From assembly GCA_009780755.1 (NCBI GenBank), contig WQZL01000115.1, positions 1-7,978 of the forward strand: 7,978 nt of DNA, in the 5' to 3' direction. Every line of letters begins with the position of its first letter. Within the stretch, counting starts at the first letter, position 1. Shown piece by piece: positions 1-6,499 of the stretch. The DNA is from Promicromonosporaceae bacterium (lineage in GTDB: Bacteria > Actinomycetota > Actinomycetes > Actinomycetales > Cellulomonadaceae). Made by a program: the position numbers and the translations under genes. The notes under the pieces are model-generated. The model searched no databases. It saw only the letters and a list, made by a program, of their open reading frames with translations, and had not been told where the DNA came from.

Positions 1-3000
1 ATCGCCGGGACACCAGTAATCGGAGTCAACGGAGAATCAACAAACGCCTGATTCACCACCACCTGCTCAGCGTCACCCATCCGCGACCAACCCTCAAACC
101 GCACCACCCGCACATCACCACCAAACAACACACCCGGCAAAACAAACACCTCCGACAACCAACCACCCGACCTACTTGACGAAGTAGGGGTAAGCCGAAG
201 GCCAGGGAACAACTCCGTGCCTAATCCCAGTGGCTCACGCGACACCACCATCGGAATTGATGCAAATCCGGTAATGGGATTACCTAAAGAACCCTGTCCT
301 CCCTCGCCCCACATGTACGCAGCGCCAGCCGAGGTTATCACAGCATTACGACTGGTGTTGGCCATGTCCACCACACGGATAACATTAGCGGGCAGGTTTT
401 CTAGCAGGGTCGGGGGGCCAAAAACTGGCTCCCAGTCATCTTCGAACTGTCCAACAATGACACCCCACGCTACAACTCTGCCATCGGTCATCAGAGCCAG
501 CACTGTTCGACGACCGGAGCTTATCTGCGCAACTCCACTCAAGTAGCCGACACCGTTTATTCCAACCGTCCGGCCCGGAACAAGTCGGTTACCACCGGGA
601 AAACCACCGAGCACACCTCTGGCCTGACTACCCCACGACAGTACGTCACCACCAGCGGTCAAAGCTATCGAATGGAATTCGGCCGCCTGTACATAGGCGC
701 CATCGGCAGGAGAACCGATGTTCAAAAAACCGACTCCACCGACACCATGAACCCGCACAGCCCTGGCTTCCCATTGATTGCCTGTAGTGTTGTTGCCAAG
801 GCGACCGTCCGCGCGATGGCCCCAAGCAAAAACATCTCCATTTGAGCTGACGGCCAACGCGTGAGAGGCCCCAAGACTCACCTGGACTATATCAGTAAGC
901 GGAACACCTGCCGACACCTCCACTCGCACCGGGAGGTTTTGGTCTATGGTTCCACCATTGCCGAGACGCCCGTTAGCGCCAGAGCCCCAGGCAAAGACAT
1001 ACCCGTTTGAGTCGACGGCAAACGAACTAAGGCTGGTTACTGAAATGTACACGATGTTCTGTAAATAGCCAGTACCAGTTGGATTTAACACGCGAACCGG
1101 AAGAGACTGATTCGCATTGAGACCATTGCCGAGGCGCCCCTGGCCACCTTGTCCCCAAGCGTAAACGAAGCCGCCCGTAGTGCGCGCTAGAGCATGACTC
1201 ATTCCTGCTGAAATCTGTGCTATATCACTCAGCGGCCCGGTTCCATCAGCGGAAAGCACCGGAGCGGCATAGGGACGATTACCGTCGGTCATGCCGTCGC
1301 CAAGTTGACCCTGTGTCCGAATACCCCAGGCGTATACGTTACCCCGCGAGGTCAAACCCATAGAGAATTGGCTCCCGCCATCTATCTGCACAACGTTTCG
1401 CAACGGTTGTTGCCAGTTGACCGCAAGCACTGGACGCGGGTAATTAACCTGTGGGGTGTGGCTGTGGCCGAGTCCGCCCCAGAAGCTGTCTCCCCAGCTG
1501 ACTACTTGTCCGTTGTTCGTGATTGCGAAACCTTGCTGCGGGTTAGTGGATGCGTGGACGGAGGAGATGTTGTCCAGAGTGCTGCCTGCACCGCTCAATC
1601 CGTGTACAGGGGTGGGCACAGCTCGGCCTACCGTGCCATTACCCAGTCCAGGGTTTGAACCCCAGGAAAGTAGGACTCCATCTTCGCGGAGGGCGAATGA
1701 CCCCCCGTTTCGGGCTGCGACTTGGGTGATTCCGGTGAGTTGTCCGGCTCCAGTTTCGCTAACGACCGGCGCCGGGGTCAATTGCGCGTTACTGTGTCCA
1801 ACCCCTAGCAAGCCGTTGGAGTTGAGACCCCAAACGTAAACCACGCCGGTATTGGCGGCCACTGCTATCGCGTGGTTGTTTGATATATCAATATCAGTGA
1901 TGGGCGGTAGACCTAGTATGCGCTGGGGTACATGCGGGCCTTCTAGCCCAGTAGCAATGTTCACATTGCTATTGGGACCCCAGGCGTACACTGCTCCGTT
2001 GCGCGTGACCGCGACGGCCACACCGATACCATCGGCAAATGTGGCTAGGCTCGCGATGTCCCTTAGGCACCCTTGGCCATCCGTGCCCACAACACAGGTA
2101 GGTACTAAGTGGGTCACTGCTGAGTCACCGGTACCGAGCATGAATAGGTTAGGGGCAGCAGTCGGACCCCAGGAGTACACAGTGCCATCTGCCGACAACG
2201 CAAAAGAAGAACTACCAGTTCCTATTGCTACTTGCACGATGTTTGACAGGCCAGGCACTCGTGTCGGTGTGGATGCTGGCGCAGCCGGGTCGAATGGGTC
2301 AAGGCCCCAGGTATACACGTAACCATCAGTAGTAGCCATAACCACCCGATGCCGTCCAGCAGCATGCGCTTCGGTTGCGACGTGCGCAGCATTTGTGATG
2401 TAACCATTGACCCCGCGAACCCGCTGCGGAGTAAGAACCACTACGGTGCTGCCGGGTTCGCCGAACCCAAAAACACCACTACGAGGGTTACCCCAACCGA
2501 GCAACGAACCATCGCGGCTAATAGCAAAGGTCGTATTGTTGTTCGCGTGTACGTATGCGATGGGGGTTGTAGCCATACCGGTGGCGGTGACGTTGAAGAC
2601 ATTGTCGGTCATCCGGTCCGTGAGTACCACATCAGTCAATGGGGTGGTGCCCTTGTTGGTGACGGTGACGTCCCAGTAGATCTGACACAGACCGTACTCG
2701 CAGTTGACGGTTGCCTCTGACTTGTCTAGGGCGATCATGGGGTCTGGGCGATGGAACCCAAAATCCACATTCCGAGCCGCGCCATCGCGAGGAACAGTAA
2801 TAGCGGTGGATTGCTCCCGAGAAGCGGCGTGGAATTGGCCGCGTGCTGAGTAGGTGGTGACCACGGGTCGGTTCTCATTGTAGAACGTGGTCACGCCAGC
2901 GGGGATTTGGGTACCTCGGTGTACTACCGTGACATAGTTTCCTGCTAGCAGATAACTAAACGAGTAACGGCCATTTGCATCCGTGTGCGTGTAAGCCAAC

Positions 3001-5966
3001 TGCGCGCCGGGGCTGCCGTCGGGGTTCGCCGCGTGCAGGGTGACCCGGACATTCGCGATACCCTGCTCGGTTACTTGGTGGTGACCGTCGTTATTGTCAT
3101 CCCACCACACTAGGCCAGATAGTTCAGAGGCGAATACCACAATGTACTGCGGGAATGGCGGGTACACCGGCGCACCAGGGGTGGTGGTCGGACCCATCCA
3201 CATTACATACACGTCATCCGGACGGTTCCCTGTTGGGTTGATGGTGATGTTTATTATTGCGGTATTGGGTCCGCTAGTTGGCGGGGTGATTACTCGCACT
3301 GCGGTGGCTGCCGCGCGCTGGGCTGGGGTGGCCGCACCGAGGTATATCCAGGTGGAGGTTGCCGGGTTGAAGTCCGCGTTCGGGTTGGTAGTGATGTACA
3401 AGCGGGCACCAGGAGTGCTGTGTTCCTGATCCAGACCAATATGAGAGACGGTATACGTGCCGTGGAAATCTGATTCCCGTGGACCTTCATACCCGCCAAC
3501 GTCATGGTCCGGGTCAAAAAGTACGCCATCACCCATACGAGGCAACACGATCACCGCGTCTGCGGAGTTGATTTCCCCTTCGCGGTAGACAAGCACCTCA
3601 CCGGACCAGGACAGGAGGTCCTCGATCTGCTCGCGGGGAGTTTCCCGCCATAGCGCGGCGGCGGTACGGGCGGCGATCTCAACGGTTACCGGGGCTTCAG
3701 CTAAATCGGGCAGAGGCGCCTCGTCGATCTCAATGTGGGCGATGTTGCCCAGCCGCGTGCCGTTAGCAACGGCACCGGCTACCTGCACCCGGTAGGTGAT
3801 GACGCCGATTTCCCCGTTGCCCAAGGAACGGTTGGTCCAGCGAACGGTGCGGGTATCGCTACCGGTGGGGGTGAAAACGAGTTGGGCAGGGGTTGAGTAC
3901 AAGTCACCGCATACCCGGCCGGAGGGGCCAGGCACAGCCGCGATAACCGTCATGGTCCATCCGGCGGTGGTATTCACCGGGTTGACCACGCAACGATCTA
4001 AGTCGATTGTGATAACTGGCGTGACCGGCTCAGTGGTACGTGGCATCCCATTGATGGTGGCCACCACCCGATACTCCACCTGATCGCGGATTGTCGCCGT
4101 GGGGTTAGTTCCAGCTGGATAGTTGCCGATCTGGTTCACCCTGTTGGTGATATGCACCGACGGCACACGAGGGAAGGCCAGCGTGACGTTAGCCAAAAAT
4201 GTGCCGGTCTGCCACTCCCCTGCCTGCCCGGAGGTTCGACCCCACACCATGGTGTTGGCAACCATGGAGCCATCACGCACCGGATCGAGATCGGTACGGA
4301 TGGTGGTAGGAACCCGTACCTGTAACAGACCAGCGCCCTCAGCATCTCCGGTGGGGATAGCCCCAGGTTCAAAGATCACTCGAACGGACTGTGGGTTCAC
4401 CCCAGGATTAGCAGTCCATCCAGCGGTGACATTCGGATTACCAATCGAATCGTTGGTGGCGGCGTCCTGGTGGAACTCCACCCGCCACAACTCAGCAGGC
4501 ACGGGCTGCCCGGCCAGGGTGACCGTGATCGACCTGGTCATATCGAAGGTTTGATCCGCGTTGCTCCAGCGGTCGCCAACCACCATCTGGGTGATGTTGT
4601 TACCTGCATTCTGGGTGAGTACGGACAGTACGTTGAACAGTTCCGTACCTAGCGCCACTCGACTACTCGCACTTTGACCAGTGCCCGTACGGACACCGAG
4701 AGAGGAACCCGAAGCAACGAAGATATTCTGGTCTTCCCAGATGGTGTATGAAGGGTTCCACGGCCCCATGATCGTCTTGTTGATGATCGCCCCTGGCGGC
4801 GGGGCAAATGGCCGATTGACCCGGATGGCCGAATAGTCATTGTTAGCGAACGGACGGCCAGCCAATGAACCCAGGGCTGGGTTCTGTGTGGAGTAACCCG
4901 AACCCTGACCATCGCCGGGCTGCCAGTCTGTGCCATTGTTCAGCAATGATGGACTCGGCACAGAGAACGAACCGGGGTTGACGATCACCCGGGCCACGAA
5001 GTCCATCGTGGAACCCACCTCCATGTCCGGCCAGGGGGCATTCAGATTGAAGTCGATCCGCACATCACCACGATTAGAACCCAATGGCAGCAGGCCGTTG
5101 GCGTTCGGGGCCACGTCCGCGCCGTTAACCTGCCAGGTGGTGCTCTCTGGGAAGTCCGTCACGTCCAGGTAACCGCTCCACTGCCCGCCGGCGGACATAC
5201 CCTTAGACGGGGAGTAACCCACACGCTGCAACGGCCTGGGGCTTGCGGTGAAGTGCCCGACAGCCGGGCTGTTCCAAGCGATAGGGCTAGCACCCATCCA
5301 CCGGTTGCCGGTGGGGCTTAGCGGGAAGGATCGTGAGTGCAAGATCACGTCAGCGACCGGGACCGAGACTACTGTGTAGGGACCGGCAGTGGCTTCCTGG
5401 AACACGGCTCCATTTGGAACGCGCACGTTAACTCGAACCTGCTGGCCAGTGACGATTCGGCCTCCGGTATCGCGGGCATGTAACACCAGCGGCACCTCGA
5501 TAGTCTCTACCGCGCCCGATGGCACCAGGAATACGCAGTTGCTGCCCTGGCGAAATGCCTGTACAAAGTGACCGTCTCGACACAGCAGGTCACCCTGCGT
5601 GCGCCACTCCAGATACAGCGGGGTGTCGATCGCCACTATCACCTGCCGAGCTGGGCCAGCCGCAAAGGCGATACTCAAATACAGACCCACCACATCACCC
5701 GAAGAGACCACCCCATCGTTGGGGCCATCGTCACCCACCGCGAACCCGTTACCCGTGTGTACGAAGGTTGCGTCCGCCGTGCCATGACCCGTGCCATCAA
5801 AGGCATGGGTGAGGGTCACGGTAGCCCTCGGGTTTGGCACGGCCACAGCCGCAGCCGCCGGGGCAGCGGTTCCTAGCAAGGTGGCCATCAACGCCATCAC
5901 GGTGGCAGCGGCTACCGCAAAACTCTTGCGAGTCCGACGCGTCGGACGAGAGATAAACCGGGTCAC
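1..5966 (-). CDS. Giant exported RCC1-repeat surface protein with SdrD_B-like and DUF11-like modules (3' end beyond window)
   Basis: I translated this frame codon by codon: it is open for 1988 codons from the GTG at 5966 to the left edge, with no stop, so the C-terminus is missing. Layout: signal peptide (about residues 1-40), beta-rich stalk (45-940) including a DUF11-like module (604-765), SdrD_B/Cna-B-like domain (about 945-1071), second DUF11-like module (1075-1130), then 14 RCC1-type repeats (about 1133-1911) and a tail. The repeats show the xVYAWGxxxxGRLGNG consensus. The family suggests an extracellular adhesin or binding protein; the ligand is unknown. No sortase LPXTG signal is visible because the end is absent. 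The GTG at 5966 is chosen because an extended Shine-Dalgarno lies just upstream; an in-frame GTG at 5978 lies inside that site. All eight cysteines fall in close pairs. Codon use is mixed, with TTA, ATA, CTA and AGG present, unlike the GC-rich neighbouring kinase genes. The existence of the gene is near certain; its role is inferred. Confidence 0.93.
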   Translation of the reverse strand, partial: MTRFISRPTRRTRKSFAVAAATVMALMATLLGTAAPAAAAVAVPNPRATVTLTHAFDGTGHGTADATFVHTGNGFAVGDDGPNDGVVSSGDVVGLYLSIAFAAGPARQVIVAIDTPLYLEWRTQGDLLCRDGHFVQAFRQGSNCVFLVPSGAVETIEVPLVLHARDTGGRIVTGQQVRVNVRVPNGAVFQEATAGPYTVVSVPVADVILHSRSFPLSPTGNRWMGASPIAWNSPAVGHFTASPRPLQRVGYSPSKGMSAGGQWSGYLDVTDFPESTTWQVNGADVAPNANGLLPLGSNRGDVRIDFNLNAPWPDMEVGSTMDFVARVIVNPGSFSVPSPSLLNNGTDWQPGDGQGSGYSTQNPALGSLAGRPFANNDYSAIRVNRPFAPPPGAIINKTIMGPWNPSYTIWEDQNIFVASGSSLGVRTGTGQSASSRVALGTELFNVLSVLTQNAGNNITQMVVGDRWSNADQTFDMTRSITVTLAGQPVPAELWRVEFHQDAATNDSIGNPNVTAGWTANPGVNPQSVRVIFEPGAIPTGDAEGAGLLQVRVPTTIRTDLDPVRDGSMVANTMVWGRTSGQAGEWQTGTFLANVTLAFPRVPSVHITNRVNQIGNYPAGTNPTATIRDQVEYRVVATINGMPRTTEPVTPVITIDLDRCVVNPVNTTAGWTMTVIAAVPGPSGRVCGDLYSTPAQLVFTPTGSDTRTVRWTNRSLGNGEIGVITYRVQVAGAVANGTRLGNIAHIEIDEAPLPDLAEAPVTVEIAARTAAALWRETPREQIEDLLSWSGEVLVYREGEINSADAVIVLPRMGDGVLFDPDHDVGGYEGPRESDFHGTYTVSHIGLDQEHSTPGARLYITTNPNADFNPATSTWIYLGAATPAQRAAATAVRVITPPTSGPNTAIINITINPTGNRPDDVYVMWMGPTTTPGAPVYPPFPQYIVVFASELSGLVWWDDNNDGHHQVTEQGIANVRVTLHAANPDGSPGAQLAYTHTDANGRYSFSYLLAGNYVTVVHRGTQIPAGVTTFYNENRPVVTTYSARGQFHAASREQSTAITVPRDGAARNVDFGFHRPDPMIALDKSEATVNCEYGLCQIYWDVTVTNKGTTPLTDVVLTDRMTDNVFNVTATGMATTPIAYVHANNNTTFAISRDGSLLGWGNPRSGVFGFGEPGSTVVVLTPQRVRGVNGYITNAAHVATEAHAAGRHRVVMATTDGYVYTWGLDPFDPAAPASTPTRVPGLSNIVQVAIGTGSSSFALSADGTVYSWGPTAAPNLFMLGTGDSAVTHLVPTCVVGTDGQGCLRDIASLATFADGIGVAVAVTRNGAVYAWGPNSNVNIATGLEGPHVPQRILGLPPITDIDISNNHAIAVAANTGVVYVWGLNSNGLLGVGHSNAQLTPAPVVSETGAGQLTGITQVAARNGGSFALREDGVLLSWGSNPGLGNGTVGRAVPTPVHGLSGAGSTLDNISSVHASTNPQQGFAITNNGQVVSWGDSFWGGLGHSHTPQVNYPRPVLAVNWQQPLRNVVQIDGGSQFSMGLTSRGNVYAWGIRTQGQLGDGMTDGNRPYAAPVLSADGTGPLSDIAQISAGMSHALARTTGGFVYAWGQGGQGRLGNGLNANQSLPVRVLNPTGTGYLQNIVYISVTSLSSFAVDSNGYVFAWGSGANGRLGNGGTIDQNLPVRVEVSAGVPLTDIVQVSLGASHALAVSSNGDVFAWGHRADGRLGNNTTGNQWEARAVRVHGVGGVGFLNIGSPADGAYVQAAEFHSIALTAGGDVLSWGSQARGVLGGFPGGNRLVPGRTVGINGVGYLSGVAQISSGRRTVLALMTDGRVVAWGVIVGQFEDDWEPVFGPPTLLENLPANVIRVVDMANTSRNAVITSAGAAYMWGEGGQGSLGNPITGFASIPMVVSREPLGLGTELFPGLRLTPTSSSRSGGWLSEVFVLPGVLFGGDVRVVRFEGWSRMGDAEQVVVNQAFVDSPLTPITGVPA
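234..2570 (-). repeat. Fourteen RCC1-type protein repeats (two predicted seven-bladed beta-propellers)
   Basis: I found 14 Trp-Gly cores preceded by a beta strand, mostly of the form VYAWG or VLSWG, usually followed by G.LG(N/D/V)G. The tryptophans are residues 1158, 1220, 1266, 1329, 1379, 1435, 1491, 1547, 1604, 1660, 1715, 1778, 1834 and 1886. Spacing is irregular in the first four intervals (62, 46, 63, 50) and regular from the fifth to the tenth (56, 56, 56, 57, 56, 55), followed by 63, 56 and 52. RCC1 propellers have seven blades, so 14 repeats suggest two propellers in tandem. The array begins with a half-blade strand (YVHANNNTTFAISRDGSLL) and ends after the last WG half, as expected if the ends close the ring. 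Repeats are diverged at DNA level, so this is not a recent amplification. Confidence 0.92.
2577..2744 (-). other. Second, short DUF11-like module before the propeller
   Basis: Residues about 1075-1130 contain IALDKSEATVNC, then YWDVTVTNKGTTPLTDVVLTD, a clear match to the DUF11 core (Y.VTVTN.G..PLT.V.L.D). The C-terminal strands (MTDNVFNVTATG) run directly into the first RCC1 repeat. Cys1089 and Cys1094 form a tight pair in the loop between the first two strands. Confidence 0.75.
2754..3134 (-). other. SdrD_B/Cna-B-like domain with EF-hand-like loop
   Basis: Residues about 945-1071. The opening SGLVWWDDNNDGHHQVTEQG matches the SdrD B-repeat signature (G.VW.D.N.DG....E.G). Asp956 to Glu967 form a 12-residue DxNxDG...E loop that in this family binds calcium. 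It is followed by VRVTLHAANPDG, then TDANGRYSFSYLLAGNYVTV, the usual closing half of the fold (T...G.Y.F..L..G.Y.V). The domain ends at the NVDFGF motif. In related proteins such domains act as rigid spacers in surface stalks. Assignment is by motif reading. Confidence 0.85.
3672..4157 (-). other. DUF11-like stalk module
   Basis: Residues 604-765 start with VHITNRV, carry an EYRVVATI strand and end with TYRVQVAG...LGNIAHIEI...VTVEIA. This resembles the repeated Ig-like DUF11 modules of Gram-positive surface proteins, whose last strands usually read like N.A.V. Two cysteines (C659, C686) lie within it and could form a disulfide. Assignment is by pattern only; residues 45-603 and 766-940 look like related beta-rich material, but I cannot assign them to a family. 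Confidence 0.5.
5847..5966 (-). other. Signal peptide of the giant protein
   Basis: Residues 2-14 form a basic n-region with six Arg/Lys (TRFISRPTRRTRK). Residues 16-32 are a hydrophobic core (FAVAAATVMALMATLLG). The small-residue stretch TAAPAAAA (33-40) is a typical signal peptidase I site, with cleavage likely near residue 38-40. There is no lipobox cysteine, so it is a Sec type I signal rather than a lipoprotein signal. The exact cleavage site is inferred. Confidence 0.88.
5932..5947. repeat. 16-bp perfect palindrome in the first codons of the giant gene
   Basis: GTCCGACGCGTCGGAC is its own reverse complement and lies 20-35 bases into the coding sequence, in the Arg-rich part of the signal peptide. 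In mRNA it could form a six-pair stem with a CGCG loop close to the start codon. It could equally be a chance result of Arg/Pro/Thr codons. Confidence 0.8.
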
Positions 5967-5973
5967 AATGACT

Positions 5974-5983
5974 ATCACTTCCT
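5974..5983 (-). promoter_or_regulatory. Extended Shine-Dalgarno for the giant gene
   Basis: The minus strand reads AGGAAGTGAT, which matches the anti-Shine-Dalgarno complement AGGAGGTGAT at nine of ten positions. Seven bases separate its end from the GTG at 5966. It overlaps the alternative in-frame GTG at 5978, which makes that codon an unlikely start. This site decides the start call. Confidence 0.7.
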
Positions 5984-6000
5984 GCAAGCCCCACCAACGA

Positions 6001-6019
6001 AGCCCGCATACAGCCCGCA
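6001..6019. repeat. Two direct copies of AGCCCGCA, 11 bases apart
   Basis: AGCCCGCA occurs at 6001-6008 and 6012-6019, a period of 11 bases, about one helical turn. The pair lies 35-53 bases upstream of the GTG start of the giant gene. It may be a regulator site or a leader repeat; the function is not shown. Confidence 0.6.
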
Positions 6020-6033
6020 CACCCAGCACAACA

Positions 6034-6050
6034 AACCGCCCAGGGCGGTT
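6034..6050. repeat. Inverted repeat in the leader of the giant gene
   Basis: AACCGCCC, a central A, then GGGCGGTT form a perfect 8-base inverted repeat, 68-84 bases upstream of the start codon. The lack of a real loop suits a dimeric protein-binding site, though a hairpin with the central bases unpaired is also possible. There is no T-run after it on the minus strand, so it is not a typical terminator. Confidence 0.6.
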
Positions 6051-6395
6051 CGCGATGGCCAGACATACAAGCGACTCTTCTCCCCCTCCCTCCTCGAAAC
6101 ACAACCGAGAAAGAAGGCAGACGCTTCCATGTTGCCTCGGCCACTCTCTCCAAGCAGCCGTGGGTTATTTCACAGTCCTCAACCCAGAAAACACAACCAA
6201 CAAGACACTCCGCGACACAGAAAGTGGCGCAGAATGAGCGAATGTCCGATAAATCCAAATACCCTTCACATGATATGACTGTAATGCCCGACTCTCATTG
6301 ACACACAAAAGCACCATAAATTGACGCGGGATGTGAACACAACGAAAAGAAAGCGCAAGAAATAGACTTACCGATTCACACAAATGAAGCCATCT

Positions 6396-6439
6396 GTCGT
6401 CCGAGGGTGGTTGAGACAAGCTCAACCACTGTGGGCGAC
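6396..6439 (-). terminator. Putative terminator hairpin after the phosphotransferase gene
   Basis: GTGGTTGAG (6407-6415), loop ACAAG, CTCAACCAC (6421-6429) is a perfect nine-pair stem. Outer arms TCGTCC (6397-6402) and GGGCGA (6433-6438) extend it across a small internal loop, with one G-U pair. It lies about 60-100 bases beyond the stop at 6500. No clear U-run follows on the minus strand, so it may be an actinobacterial-type terminator or an RNA-stabilising hairpin. Confidence 0.5.
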
Positions 6440-6499
6440 GGACGCAGGATGACGCAATAAGAACGGGAAAAGGCATAGGAGCGGCTTCCCTGGTTACGA

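Larger units (their letters stand above)
5967..6499. other. Non-coding gap between the giant gene and the phosphotransferase gene
   Basis: This 533-base stretch has no convincing gene. The giant frame stays open upstream to a TAA at 6165-6167 but offers no ATG or better-supported start. It holds the ribosome site (5974-5983), direct repeats (6001-6019), an inverted repeat (6034-6050), a pyrimidine-rich plus-strand tract near 6075-6095, an A+T-richer part about 6180-6390 where the promoter of the giant gene is expected, and a hairpin (6396-6439). One weak promoter-like pair on the minus strand is TTACAG and TATTTG with a 17-base spacer near 6260-6290; I do not rely on it. Confidence 0.6.

Noticed and set aside
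3290..4936. Minus-strand ORFs at 3290-3532, 4136-4372 and 4649-4936
   Set aside because: They are out-of-frame readings inside the giant gene. The main frame gives recognisable domains through the same positions.
217..5876. Many plus-strand ORFs of 60-156 codons across the giant gene, for example at 1852-2322, 4123-4554 and 5568-5876
   Set aside because: They are antisense to the continuous minus-strand frame, have no family resemblance or ribosome sites, and are rich in Thr, Pro and Arg, as expected from reverse-reading this gene.
5791..6237. Plus-strand 148-codon ORF over the gap
   Set aside because: It is antisense to the signal peptide region, low-complexity and without a ribosome site.
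5797..6258. Minus-strand ORF covering the leader of the giant gene, with an inner ATG near 6067 after a purine-rich tract and a Cys-rich start
   Set aside because: The purine tract is too far from the ATG, the frame overlaps the signal peptide in another register, and the product resembles no known leader peptide.
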